Source of the DNA: Maniola hyperantus
Lineage: Eukaryota; Arthropoda; Insecta; Lepidoptera; Nymphalidae
Length of the DNA: 64,000 nucleotides
Assembly: GCF_902806685.2 (NCBI RefSeq)
Contig: NC_048539.1
Span: forward strand, 8,382,501 to 8,446,500
Direction: 5' to 3'
The notes beneath the pieces were generated by a model, which saw only the letters and a program-made list of their open reading frames with translations, did no database searches and had not been told where the DNA came from. This document shows, piece after piece, positions 22,401-34,044 of this stretch. Numbering within the stretch: the first letter of the stretch is position 1; each line of letters starts with the position of its first letter. The translations under genes and the position numbers were made by a program.

Positions 22401-25400
22401 CGCAAATCGGTCCACAATCTCGGACAAATCGATGTACCTATAGTCTGCGTCAGATGGGGTCTGGGTAAGAGCAGGGACTGTGCTGGTGTGCAGGGCGTCC
22501 CTCCCCGATTGCCATGTCGACCTGTCGTGTACTATACAACCATTAAAAAATAGGCATTGAATTGAGAACCCCTAGCTTTTCCGAGACATGCACGCTTATT
22601 GGCCCGCCCGCAGCCGCACTCAAGAAAAGCGGCGAGCAGCGTCTCGTATATCACGCTTCTTCACTAGCGACAATCGGATCGGCTATAAAATGGCACTACA
22701 TTTCACCAAAGTTCAAACATTTGATTGGTATTGTGCGACTGCACCGTATTTTATTGAGCGATCGCGTATTTTAAATTATTATGGAGAGCTAGACAGCAAT
22801 TAATAACTTACGTGCAATACTCGCTGAGCACGTAAGCGGCGGCGTAGAGCACCTCGCGGCTAGCGGCGCGCGGCGCCTCGGCCGCTCCGCGCGCACACAG
22901 CGCCGCGCACTCGCGCGCAGCGAACGCGCGCGTCTCCGCCACGCGCGCGCCCACCTCCGTCAGCTGCGCCGCGATCATGCACCCTGCGGGCAGCCACCGG
23001 TTAATATCACCTCTACATACAACTCTGTAATGATTCCCTGGATTTATGTTATCAATAAATCTTTATTTATTTACGGCATTGGACGCAAGTCCTTTAAGGC
23101 CTACATACAAAATGACGCTCTACACACCATAGAAATACTGAACCATCACTGAAGAAGGCCTATCATAGCTAGTCTTGCCTTTATGCTACTGGGATAATTT
23201 TTTTTCGGCCTGTTGTGGTGTTTCGATTTGAGTTCTAATCCAGGGGATCTTACTTCTCCATTCGCACTGTACCGTGTTTGGCGCTGGTCTCCATCTCGGT
23301 GAGCTCGGCGAGCACGGTGATGTACCACTCGAAGTCGACCACATGCTGGTAGTTGTTCTGCGCGCAGATCTCGATCATGCGCGTGAGCAGTTCGTCACGA
23401 TACAGCGTGCCCTCCGCGCGCTCCATGTGCACCATCAGTTTCTTGACAATCTCCATCAAATTCTTCTTTGATACCTACAAAAATCAAAAAATTTATGCCT
23501 GTCGGGTCTTGCGGGATGCGTTCCATCCGCGTCTAATTACAAAACGCACGTCTCACAAGGCTGATCTGAACTGACCTCAAATTTAACATAAACAACAATA
23601 CAAGCACTCAAACAACAAAACAATGCAGTACAAGCACTCAAGCATAATATTATGAATGTAACCGAAAGAAGTTTCACTTCATTCACATTTTAATGATACA
23701 TGGAACGATTCTTATTCTTATTATACTTCTTCAAAACTGAGGCACTTTTTTTACTTTGTAATGGCTGTACATTTAAACTCTCTATTATTAAAAAAAACAT
23801 ACCATTCCATACAACAGGCCTAACGCCCTCAGTCTGATCGACTCGTCCTTGTCGTCGAGACACGCCAGCACCAAGTCTTTGTGAGCCTGCACTGACTTCG
23901 GGTGCGATTTCAGTATGCGCGACATCGCCAACAAACCCAGGTACTTCACTGTCGAAATTAAAAATATTTTGTCTACACCAAAAATTTGACAATTGGCACC
24001 GAATCTGTTGTCTTTCACTAGATTCAGAGTATCTGCATCTTTTTCTTTTAATATTGCTAAACAAGGATGGAACCTTAATTTACATTCAAAGACACTAAAT
24101 TTTAGTGCACGCTACAAATTTAAACAGTAGGCTTGCGACTGGCCGCTAAAGTCCGAGGTTTGACTGCTCTAAATTAAATTTAAAGCTGTCAAACTGTATC
24201 ATCTGTCCTTTTCATATTACATTAGTAAGAAGAGGATGCCAATACTGAATGATGCGAATACAATTTAGTTGTGTTAAAGAATCAGTACCAATCACTACGC
24301 CAAAGGGACGATTTACTATTATTATCACACACAAGCACCTCGCGAATATCAAAGCCAAACTAAACAAGGTGTACAGACTGATGTACAGTTTAGTGAAACA
24401 GAATAAGTGTTCAGTTCGCGAAATCTATTTTATTTATTTATTTTTATTTTTCATGTACCAAAATTGTAGTTACAAAGTAATAATAAATTAAGTTACATTG
24501 GCAATGCTTATCTAGTGCGTAGTACATAATATAGACAGACACACCTCCGACTCTCCATACAAGCGAACGAATTTAATTAGCTACTAGCTTATACTCGCGA
24601 CTTCGTCCGCGTGGACTACATAAATTTCAAACCCCCATTTAACCCACTTATAGGTGAAAGTTCGAAAATCCTTTCTCAGGATTCTTTACAAAAAACACAC
24701 CCTTAGAAATTCATGTGTCTAGGACCAGCGGTTTAGGCTGCGTGTTGATATATTATAAGTCAGTCAGTCAGGACTTTGAATTTTATATACATAGATTACT
24801 ACTACTGGAACACCGGCCTGTCCGCAAGCGATTTGTGTGTGGGTAACGGTAGTGTTCCGTGATATAGATCTCTGTATCTGGATAAATAAACTCACGATTC
24901 TGATCGCTATCCTCGATGAGTATTCTTAGTTTCTGCACGCACAGCTGCACGGATGACGCGTGGCCTGGCATGCCGCTGCTGATGCTGATCAGCACCGCGA
25001 TCACAGTGTTGATGCACTCGTACAGCAGCGACATTGCCGACGTGCTGTCACGCACACAACCACATGGACAACAGTAGGCTTACACCAGAATTCATAGTCA
25101 AGATAGGGGCTTCTTAAGAGGACGATTCAGAGGAAATGTGTCATACAATTGACACATGTTGTTTGGATCGCCCTCTAAAGAAGCCCCTATCTTGACTATG
25201 AATTCCAGTGTTAGTTTAAGATTTTATATTTCACCAACATTAATTGAATTCGAGCGTTGAAATACTCCAGCGTTACCTAAAGTAAATTGGACCTCAATTG
25301 CCTTAAGTCAGTCAAAGAAATACATATTTCCTTAGCTGACTTAAAGATAATAGCTGATCGTCGCATGATTCGTTTCTTAATATACACTAGTTAGGGATGA

Positions 25401-27546
25401 TTTATTGCCAACACGTGGCGGGCACTAGCCGTGCCATGTACGAGGTGCGGACGAGGCACGGATTCAAAACATCACAAACATTTTATACGGTCTTCAACAG
25501 GTACTTGATGATAAAGTATTTTTAAAACAAACAATAAGGATTTAGGTTTGCTTATCACTCATTAAATTGTGCAAAAATATTGTGAAAATGAAAACGTGTA
25601 TTTTTAAGTGATATCAAAAACAGATATATATTCTAAGAATTAAATTATTATTAGTGAGTATTAGTGCTATAAAAAGCGTTAAATGTTTAGGTACATAAAG
25701 GTCGTGATTTTAATTAGATTACTTATCTATAATCCTACTAACTATGATACACAAAACCAAACTAAGCGTTACTTACAAATCGGTTAAAGAAGCTGACAAA
25801 GCACTATTATTTTATAATATGTAATATGTACTACATAAATAGTTATTTGGTTATAAATATCACTAGATTTTATATTTTTTCTCGATATGTTTTCGCATTG
25901 GCTTGTTAGCGCTACTTTCCCTTTACCCCATAGAGTCCAATAAATTACACACTAATTAGTAAGTAGGCAGTTTGGAATAAAGGCCACTGCGTCTGACTCA
26001 CCTATGTATTAAATTAGTTAATGGTTCTATCAGTTTCTTGCCAAGTCGGGGCTCTAATGGGGTTAAGGCACCAAACTGGAACAAATACAATGATACTACA
26101 TAAAACTAGCTTATGCGGGAGCAGCTATTAATGATTTGTAATCATTTAGCTTAAAACATTCTCTAAAATGTTTCTTATCTGACAAACATATTATGTACAT
26201 GATTATCAATGTACCATCCTAATTCTTGTGTAAATTTTGTTCAACTGATAAATAATTTGTCAGCAGCAGCAAAAATAAAATAAAATTAATGTGTGACATG
26301 CCAATTTTGTGTAAATTGTGTATAGTGAATAATTGAGCAGGGTATTTGCATATTTGCAACCTCAATGACTTCCGCAACATTCAACATGTCCGATTCATTT
26401 GTTTTTATGATGAAAAATAACAATGTGCATGAATATTGACTGGATCAGAAAGCTTCTTCACACTAAATTGGACTGGTACCATGTTGCGAGCGAGAATGGC
26501 AGCGGTTGCAACATATGAATATGCCAGAAGGACACTTGAAATACGCCATTCCATCCCACAGTTTGCCACGCCAACGCTTCTCGGGCCAAGTTTTCGAGTC
26601 AATTTAAAACGTAATATTTTCGATGACAAAAACACAAACATCTATCCAACACATCACTTCGGGTGTTCTAGTCATAGAAAATACTATGATTTGAATTAAT
26701 TCAACCTATCAACTGGAAACTGGAAACATGTTCTTTCATTTCCTACTTCGCAGTGTCAGTTCAACACAGTTCTCTAGCTTGGAATCATTTGAAAAACATG
26801 TACACTAGCAAGATTTTACCTACACTGGCAGGCGTATACAATCACTATTTAACTGAAGGAATGAAACAAGTATTTTCCTTCATCCGTAAAATTGTTAAAA
26901 GTGAGATAGTACCGGTTGCCAGATCACAGTCGATATGTGGCATGGCATGGAGTGTTACAAGTATGCCCACCTCATAAGCCTGTCTGTTAATGTGATATTT
27001 CAGTACAGCTGAAGTGAGGTGTGGTAAATGAATCTAGCTGCTAACTGATTCTCATTCTCATACTAAGGGTACCTGCAAATTAGGTCTATCAGGCTTTGAG
27101 TAATTTTCCTTCCAATATCGGGTTCATATTGAGTCATTAAACCAAACTGTGGAGAATCAACAATAATTATAGGCCATTTTATGAATGATCATATTTTAAC
27201 AAGTGCTCCTTTAATCACAGTTTAAACACTTTTTTACTCATTAATATTTATTAATACATATTAATTACTAACATTTTATAGCCAAAAAATTTCAAATTAA
27301 TCAGTTTCGTAGTTTTTCTGTGATAGTCTAATAAGTCTAGTGTAATATTAATAAGCGGGTTAACACGTGTAACCTTTTATCTCTGACTAAACAGTAAAAA
27401 CTGCACATGCCTGATGTATGGATACAGGCTATAACCTAATATGTATAACCTAATGTTATATCTTTTTTTTAAATTTTTTTTTTGTTTATTTGAAAGTAAT
27501 CAACAGCGTAAATACATAATTATTATATCATCATCACAATCATATA

Positions 27547-27590
<44 letters not shown>

Positions 27591-30500
27591 ACTATCATAG
27601 TATGAAGTAAGTTCACCTCATATTTTGATGGTTTAGGATTACCACCTCCTTTTTGGAAGTCTTTTTGGAAGAAGAAAAGCTTTAAAACTTACAGTTTACT
27701 TAGTTTAAATACTCAAGGCCATAGGTGTGAAGCTGGGGCAAATCAGTTAACAATAGATATAACTCACCAATTTGATAATCTTGATTAACATCCAATTGTT
27801 AGTTGAAGTGGTCATTAGTTTGAAAAACACTGGGGCCAATGAAAGATAGTTCTTGGGATTTTTTCTGGCCAGCTCGCACACTACATTCACTGCTGCTGAT
27901 TGTACACCTGTTGTAATACAAATGTTTGTTGTAGTAGAAATAATTCATTTGACTAATTAAATATCGCTACATGGTATAAATTTGACAAATTTATGACGCA
28001 AGCAATAAGCAATAAGCAGGCGCTACATGGTCCAGTACTGGCGACAGAAATTCATAGAGGCAATTCGAGGAGGCCTTTGCCAAGAAAACGGCAAACAGAC
28101 GAGTTATGGAGGCAGTACAAGAATAAATAAATCCTAATTAATATTATAAATGAGAAAGTGTGGATGTTTGGATGTTTGTTACTCAATCACGCAAAAACGG
28201 CTGAACGGGTTTGGATGAAATTTGGAATGGAGATAGATAGACAGATATACCCTGTAACACAGGCTACTTTTTATCCCGGAAAATCAAAGAGTTCCCGCTG
28301 GATTTTGAAAAATGAAAATCCACGCGGACGGAAGTCGTGGGTATCAGCTAGTATGTAATAAATATTATTAAGCTTTAGAAATAAGTGGATTAGAAATATT
28401 TACAAAATAATATAATCTTGTAATTTTAATTTTGTAATCTTGTACCTACCTACTATTAGTAACCAACATATTTGTAAAAGAGATACATATGTCTGAATAA
28501 AGGCTTATTTATTTACTAGCTTATAAAATAAATAAAATAAAAATCTTTTTTATTCAAATAAACTTTTACAAGTACTTTCGAATAGTCAGATTCATCTACC
28601 ACTGGTTCGGAATGAATTTCCTACCGAGAAGAACCAGCAAGAAACTCGGCGGTTGCTCTTTTCAAATATGCCCACGACTTAGTCCGCGTGGACTATACAA
28701 ATTTCGAACCACTATTTTAACTCCTTAGGGGTTGAATTTTCCAAAATCCTTTCTTAGCGGATGCCTACGTCATAACAGCTATCTGCATGATAAGTTTCAA
28801 CCCAATCCGTCCAGTAGTTTGAGCTGAGTGTTGATAGATCAGTCAGTCAGTCACCTTTTCCTTTTATATATTTAAAACTAGCTGACCTGGCGAACTTCGT
28901 ACCGCCTAACAGCCGATTCTTTTCCAGGCAATTTTTTAAATTTTCCTCTCCGTAAGAACCATCCTCGTACTTCAAGGAATATTATAAAAAAAGAATTAGC
29001 GAAATCGGTTCAGCTGTTCTCGAGATTTGCGATCAGCAACACATTTAGCGATTCATTTTTATATATAGAGATAAGAATGGAAGTATGGTAATCCATACTT
29101 TCATTCTAAATAATATTATAAAATGGAATGGGTGTCTCCAAAATGCTATATATACATAGATTCTGCAGGTCTTATGTAAAAGCTGCATCAATCATAGCTA
29201 CAATCTAAATTGCTGTGATTGGCAGAATTTATAGTATTTTTGCTTCATTAATGCATTTATCCAATAGCAAGAGAGTATCCGCCAATCATGGGTGAGATTA
29301 CGATCGTCAGTCACACTATAGCTGTTATTTTACCGTAATCAAGCTCCTTTTTTATAATTACAAAGTAAAACAAGACATCTTTATAGTTTGTGAAACTTTA
29401 TAAAGGCTTGGATACACTACACAACTTCTAGAAAATTATAGTTCTCACCAGGATCTGGGTCTTCCAGCTTTTCTTTTAGCTTAGGAAAGGCTGGTCGAAG
29501 TGCTTCAGGATATCTTAAAAATACCTTGTACATCATTAATACAGCTTTCATTCTAAGGTATGGTTTAGTTGAGCTCATCTGCAAATTGGATATTATACAA
29601 AAATTACCAATCATAAATATAACCAAAAAAATACAATAATAATAAAAGTAAAAACCTATAGCACTGGACTTTGATAGCTGCAAATCAATTACTTCTTAAA
29701 GTGTGGAGGACACTTTTCCACCTTTGCTTCATTACTTTTTAAATTACCATAAATAATTGTTCAACTTGTGGTTTAATAGAAGATATTGGTGGAGTGTGTG
29801 CGGAGTGAAGAAATGTGAGCCGCAATGATGACTCGGTTTTGCCTTAATTTATTAGATGTGGGTATTTTCCAAAGCGTCCTCGCGGTGCCTTTTTCCACAG
29901 CCGCGAGAATTCTTTTTAAGGATAATAGAAACGTAAGAATATTATGTACTAAGTTAAAATAGAGAGAAGTGTAATTAGGTTATTATGGATCATGATAGTG
30001 ATTAAAAGATCCCAAAAAATTCAGAATTAAAAAAAAATTAAGGACAAATAGTAATAAAGTTTTTATTGTTTTAAATGTGCAATCAGATATTTTTTCATCT
30101 TTAATCAACAATGTAGGCAACTAAAGTTTATTTTATTTTTAAAATAGGTAAGAATAAACGTGTGAACACATAGTGTACTTACACTACAAATAACAAATAT
30201 GTTATATTTTGAACAATTATTGCTATTTTTACTGTATTTCCTGAATATTTTAGGATGCACCACTAAAATTTTTTAAACTGCATAAACTTGTAAAGTAAAT
30301 GGTAAAATATCGAATTCTGACTAAGCTGATTTTTTTATGGTATTTGAAATTAGTGGCGTAAATATTTGGTGTCAGGAAATTTCTGACCTGTACCTGTGCA
30401 CATTGGGATTTATCAATCTGTTTGGTGGTACAAAGGATAGTGCGTTAGGTGGGGTGTGGGTTCGGCCATGCTTACAGTAAATCCATTTTTAAGCTGATTT

Positions 30501-32195
30501 TAGATTAATATAGATTCAAAAGCAGTGAAATGAGCTTTATCTAATGATCTGACTCTTAAATTTCTTTTCTTTCTGGCCTTTAAATTTCTAAGCTTGTTCA
30601 GTGTTTACGCTAAACGAACATTTACTTATATAGTTTTTTGCAATCTATAGCAAAGTAAATTAATAACTTAACAGCATAAAAATAGGTAACTTAAATTAGG
30701 TTAGATATTTCAGAAAAAATTCTGTTAGCTCAATTCCAAAGCCAGTAAAATTAATAATGTAATAGAATAACAATGTAATCTTCAAAGAAATCTTTCAAAA
30801 TCCCAAAATCTTTGCAAGCACCACAATATTGGTTTACATAGTCAATCCTTCTTATGCTGTGGGAAAGTAAGTAGCTAGCAGTTCAGACACAGCTCTTCAT
30901 TGTCATCTAAGGCTTTTTACACAACTGCATCTATATAATGCCTAAAAAATGATGCGCTGTTTTAAATTTATGTGTCAAATTTCATATCAAAAGTACGATT
31001 TGAGTCGTTATTTTAAAAGTGGACTGTACTTTTGACATGGCAGTTGACCCATAGAGTTAAAATGGTGGGTGAAAAGTCATTTTGTAACCTAGAAGTAAGA
31101 ATAAATAAATAACATTTACTTACCAGTGTCATGATATCATTAGCTAAATCTCTCGCCAGGTCGTGTGATATAAAACAACTCAGTCCACTAAGGGCCAGGC
31201 CTGCTTCATATTGGTTTTGAGCATTCAAATCTTTTCTTATCATATTTGTTGTAAGCATTAGCAAATCAGAATCTGCATGAAACGACTGACTAGCAGCTAA
31301 GTATCCAATGCGTTTGTAAGTGAATTTATTAGAACTCATCACTTCTATTATATTAAAAATTGCCCATGATATATCATACCCTAACATTTGTAGCTGAAAA
31401 ATGCATTTAAGTTAGTTAAATAGTAAAGTTTGTTTTATTTTTAATTAATTAAGTTGTATCTCGAATTAATTTCAAGAAAATCTGTTGGTAACACAGTAGT
31501 AGTATGTATATAACAACTATTAAAATTATTATGAAGTAGCTGATACCTGCGACTTCGTCCACGTGGATTTAGGTTTTTCAAAATCCTGTGGAAACTGATT
31601 TTTCGGGATAAAAGGTAGCTCCAAAGTTAACCCAGGGTATAAATGTGAGATTTCGAACATTCCGATGAACATTCCGAATTCCAGCCAAATCCGTCCAGTA
31701 GTTTTGAAAGAGTAAAAACCACACATACATACACACAAACTTTCGCCTTTATAATATTAGTGTGAAGTGGGATGTGATAACATAGATAATTTTAATTTTT
31801 ACTCAGTCAAAGCAAATTCTGAACTCATGGAAACTGAACCGTTAAATTGTCGTTGCAGCTACCCCCTGTGGATAGTTATCAATAAATGATAATGTTTATT
31901 TTAATCGTTTACTTACATATGTTAGTTTTGCGACCGCATTCGCTTTCACTCCGATATTGTCTTGTCGCAATTCTATCTTTATTTCTTCCATGCATTGCGC
32001 TATATACTTTGCCTAGAAGAATATCAGACACATCAAATTCCTGTGTTTCTCCATTTTAAGTCTTTTCGATAATCTTTTACATTATTTACGAATACATACC
32101 TCATTATCTTTGTTATTTCGGATCCCACGAACTAGGTCCGTGAGATTTTTGTCAAACATCCTTTCGAAGTTACCTTTAACCTTTTTTAAAGCCAT
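16407..32195 (-). CDS. AP3D1: AP-3 adaptor complex subunit delta (garnet orthologue)
   Basis: Nineteen minus-strand exons in coding order: 32100-32195, 31917-32012, 31124-31393, 29449-29578, 27768-27907, 26002-26075, 24896-25044, 23803-23948, 23273-23474, 22812-22983, 22086-22257, 21655-21848, 21381-21536, 20641-20788, 19949-20078, 19240-19362, 18498-18624, 17246-17625, 16407-16477. Phases agree throughout; product 991 residues. Delta is a large subunit of AP-3, which sorts cargo to lysosomes and pigment granules; loss in flies gives the garnet eye colour. The adaptin trunk fills about residues 30-580 (MFDKNLTDLVRGIRN, SCFISHDLARDLANDIMTL, LIEDSDQNLKYLGLLAMS). The acidic hinge (LDLNQWLSHDV, EARRQEQANNPHYLK, DDPHRALDLDLD) and a Lys-rich tract follow. 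The last exon ends GYEEALGISTPSKEVI. Human delta is about 1150 residues and continues into an ear domain that I could not find here. Exon 19 is the least certain. Confidence 0.93.
16772..16948 (-). mobile_element. Helitron-like fragment (type A)
   Basis: Carries TTTTCCGGGGTAAAAAGTAG, AATCGGTTAAACTATTGGGC and the TTCACATTTATAATATTAG end. In the last AP3D intron. Confidence 0.45.
17136..17205. repeat. Perfect 28-bp inverted repeat, 14-base loop
   Basis: Arms 17136-17163 and 17178-17205 are exact reverse complements (core CTAACACATCCAATGACACC). It lies 40 bases into the intron after AP3D exon 18, so the pre-mRNA could form a strong hairpin close to that donor. Confidence 0.85.
17687..18352. mobile_element. 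Foldback element filling AP3D intron 17
   Basis: The left part (GATCCGTTATTAGAAATATC, GATAGAGAATATATGCTAG, GTTGCCTAGCTAAATCACG) is repeated inverted at the right (CGTGATTTAGCTAGGCAAC, GATATTTCTAATACCGGATC). Pairing continues inward through the ATGTTTTC-GATCAA and TCCCTGATT segments. One end recurs alone at 61690-61805. No coding capacity. Confidence 0.7.
18664..18824. mobile_element. GC-rich inverted-repeat MITE
   Basis: CTATACGTTGTACGCGACAG at the left faces CTGTAGCGTACTATAC at the right. GATGG, GACGCCCCGCAC and GTGCGGGGCGTC pair inside. Related half copies are listed at 3288, 22470 and 37855. In the AP3D intron between exons 16 and 17. Confidence 0.6.
18933..19156 (+). mobile_element. Helitron-like unit, CTAG end (type A)
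   Basis: Full unit from TTATTATAAATGCGAAAGTG through CAACGGATTGACGTGATTTT to GCGGACGAAGTCGCGGG and CTAG. Confidence 0.65.
19583..19925 (+). mobile_element. RTE-type LINE 3' fragment
   Basis: A broken frame reads VMERATLEVPLRDQIRNEE and later LKWRPCTGK, an RTE-like reverse-transcriptase C-terminus related to the copy at 8255-8690. It ends in an ATGATGATG-like tail just right of AP3D exon 15's donor. Confidence 0.6.
20893..21135 (+). mobile_element. TIR element, family with three copies (copy 1)
   Basis: Starts AGAGCATCTGCATCTTTTTC and ends GCAAATACTCTAAAACTTAG, so the ends form an inverted repeat. The interior holds CTAAATTTTAGTGCCCTCTAC. The same family is at 24027 and 52478. Confidence 0.6.
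22470..22541. repeat. Half copy of the GATGGCAATCGGG MITE
   Basis: Reads GGGCGTCCCTCCCCGATTGC then GTCGACCTGTCGTGTACTAT, the right arm of the element at 18664-18824. Confidence 0.5.
24027..24300 (+). mobile_element. TIR element, copy 2
   Basis: Starts AGAGTATCTGCATCTTTTTC, with CTAAATTTTAGTGCACGCTA inside. The right end is decayed (GATGCCAATACTGAATGATG). Confidence 0.6.
24594..24796 (-). mobile_element. Helitron-like unit, CTAG end (type B)
   Basis: CTAGCTTATACTCGCGACTT at the left, type-B core after it, ending TATATACATAGATTACTAC beside AP3D exon 7. Confidence 0.5.
25083..25210. mobile_element. 128-bp hairpin MITE with TTA target duplication
   Basis: GAATTCATAGTCAAGATAGG and its reverse complement are the outer arms. 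ATGTGTCA and TGACACAT pair at the centre. TTA flanks both sides (25080-25082 and 25211-25213), as expected of PIF/Harbinger-type insertion. It begins about 40 bases upstream of AP3D exon 7. Confidence 0.7.
26330..27000. other. Unassigned stretch in AP3D intron 5
   Basis: Less AT-rich than its surroundings, with medium open frames on both strands (plus 26436-26699 and 26753-26977, minus 26405-26641). None resembles a family I know. Splice context and codon pattern do not single out one as real. Confidence 0.2.
27541..27588. repeat. (TA)n/(TG)n microsatellite
   Basis: Alternating TA with a short TGTGTG interruption, inside AP3D intron 5. Confidence 0.95.
28133..28351 (+). mobile_element. Helitron-like unit, CTAG end (type A)
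   Basis: From ATATTATAAATGAGAAAGTG to ACGCGGACGGAAGTCGTGGG and CTAG. Complete-looking. Confidence 0.65.
28516..28872 (-). mobile_element. Helitron-like unit (type B) interrupted by a LINE tail
   Basis: The unit starts CTAGCTTAT at 28516 and resumes with GCCCACGACTTAGTCCGCG at 28670. The type-B core and end (GTTGATAGATCAGTCAGTC) follow. Confidence 0.65.
28525..28669 (-). mobile_element. LINE 3'-tail insertion
   Basis: Matches the 3' end of the LINE at 38281-41098 (ACCACTGGTTCGGAATG, GAAGAACCAGCAAGAAACTC) and has an A/T-rich tail at the left. It splits the surrounding helitron-like unit. Confidence 0.75.
28878..29072 (-). mobile_element. Helitron-like unit, third family
   Basis: CTAGCTGACCTGGCGAACTT at the left and GTTCTCGAGATTTGCGATC at the right. 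A different subfamily from types A and B. Confidence 0.45.
29700..30960. other. Unannotated part of AP3D intron 3
   Basis: AT-rich, with no gene, no clear repeat end and no conserved motif that I can see. Confidence 0.4.
30960..31083. repeat. Second copy of the 11990-12140 inverted-repeat element
   Basis: GTGTCAAATTTCATATC, AAAGTACGATTTGAGTCG and GTCATTTTGTAAC match the SUCLA2 3' UTR copy. It ends about 40 bases from AP3D exon 3. Confidence 0.55.
31536..31764 (-). mobile_element. Helitron-like unit (type A)
   Basis: TAGCTGATACCTGCGACTTC at the left, AAATCCGTCCAGTAGTTTTG inside, CGCCTTTATAATATTAG at the right. Confidence 0.6.
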
Positions 32196-32529
32196 GTTGA
32201 AGATTTTTCTTTACTATTCATAACTTAACTATCTTAGGTAAGTAAAATTAAAACACAAAAATTAGTGATTTGTGAGGACTGAAGAAATCTTTGAATGATA
32301 TTATTTCAAGGTTTTTATGGTTTTGTTTTATGTCAGATGTCAAAAGAAGAGCACCAATGCAATGTTGGCTATAATGTTGCCAGCTTCTGTCCAGAAAATC
32401 TAACTAAAAATTATTGATGTCCGGAATCGATTATGCATGAAAATGATCGGTCACAATCGTTTATATTATCATTATTTACGTAGGTGCATGACGTAGGTCA
32501 TAGATGTTTAATCTGTGTTTAATAGAACA

Positions 32530-32740
32530 GGCACCTACAGTACGACAAGGCTATCTTGGCGCGTGAAGAAAATTGGAACCACAGAGTACATTGAATTTAG
32601 TGATAACTGATTGGAACTAACGTTGCCGTCAAGTGTACTACGTAGTAGTACATGCTCAGAATAATAAGTAGGTACATGCAAGTTCTTTGCCATCAAGATC
32701 CCCGTCCCCTTTGTTCCTGTTTGAATATTCCATAGAGATA
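32530..32740 (-). repeat. Dispersed repeat shared with 15412-15540
   Basis: Inverted relative to the other copy. It carries CGACAAGGCTATCTTGGCG and CCCCTTTGTTCCTGTTTG, with an extra ~80 bases inside. Confidence 0.5.
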
Positions 32741-32944
32741 CAAAGAGTTGTCCTAATGTCCTATAGACAATAGTGGATCGAAAACTAGCTCAAGCTTATC
32801 GAAATTTTCATAAGTGTATAATATGAGACAACACTACATTTCAATATAACAATAAAACAGGGTTTCGGGACAATCCGCCATTTGCTATTCCAGCGTAAGT
32901 AGGTTCTTGTTTTTCTTGTAAATAAACTGTAATAATAAATTAAT

Positions 32945-34044
32945 AGTACTGTGTAACCGCGTATGAGATAGCGATAGCACGACGTAACGATGAATACCAC
33001 GACAATTATTACCATTGTTTAGTACTCAATATTTGTATTAACCGATCAACAATATTTGTATTAAACGTTAATTATATGAAAAAAAGGAAATAACTCATGA
33101 GAAATACAATTACGCCACGAGTTCTCAAAGTTTGTTTTGCAACTACTTGTATGTATTCTTGAAAAAAACCAGTTACACGATAAGGGACAAAAAACAGGTT
33201 AGCTGCATCTCTGTTTATTACGAAGTGTAAGAAGAGCGAGCTCCTGGTATTTAGAGTAGGGTCACAGAAACCAGCTCATGTACCGCCAGTGACGCTGGAG
33301 GGGGTAGAACTTCGGAGGGTGTCGCACTTCAAATACCTTGGTCATATTGTAACTGAGGATTTGAAGGACGACTATGACATGGAGAGAGAAAGGAGAGCTA
33401 TTGCGGTCCGATGTAATATGTTGGCTCGCAGGTTCGCTCGTTGTACTTTAGATGTTAAAATAACACTTTTTAAAGCATTCTGCCAGACATTATACACGTG
33501 CGGCCTGTGGGTCAACACACAGAAGACCTACAATGCGCTCCGAGTGCAATACAATAACGCCTTCAGGGTGATGTTGGGGCTCCCCCGACACTGTAGTGCA
33601 TCGGCTATGTTTGCGTACGCGTACACGGATGACTTTTATTCAGTCATGCGCAAACGAGTTGCATCGCTGATGCGCAGAGTGAGAGGGAGCACCAACGCCA
33701 TACTGAGGGTTGTTAGTGAAAAGCCTGACTGCCGCATATTGCGGCACTGGGTAAATACACATGTGTATGTACCCAGTGCCTCAGTGCGTACCGGGAAATA
33801 TTTAAATTAAGGTTTTATTTTTTAAATTACATGTAAGTTATACGTACTAACATAGTTTTAAGTCTTTAAATATTACTGCTATTTACTAACACCATATGGA
33901 CCACGGTCTGAAATAAAGAAATTTTATTTTATTTTATTTATTTTATTTTTTTATTTTTATTACATTAGTAACTTCATCTGTGCTCTCTTTTTAGTGCAAA
34001 TGAGAAAGCAAACGTTCCTGCATCTACCTTTATTACTCTATCTA
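32945..34044. mobile_element. MITE copy 2, interrupted by a LINE fragment
   Basis: 32945-33221 and 33964-34044 together match 162-532 of the window (GTGTAACCGCGTATGAGATA through TTTATTACTCTATCTA). The left terminal repeat is lost. It lies between the AP3D and COMMD2 starts. Confidence 0.8.
33222..33955 (+). mobile_element. 5'-truncated LINE insertion with target duplication
   Basis: Open frame 33222-33810 reads FKYLGHIVTEDLKDDYDMER and FRVMLGLPRHCSASAMFAYA, the thumb and C-terminal part of a LINE reverse transcriptase. A 3' UTR and an ATTTT-rich tail follow. TTTATTAC flanks both sides (33214-33221 and 33956-33963). The catalytic part is missing. Confidence 0.8.

Noticed and set aside
22147..22468. 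Plus-strand alanine-rich frames
   Set aside because: Antisense to AP3D exon 11, open only because of high GC.
26405..26977. Gene nested in AP3D intron 5
   Set aside because: Open frames exist on both strands, but none has a recognisable domain, splice support or consistent codon pattern; kept only as an unassigned stretch.
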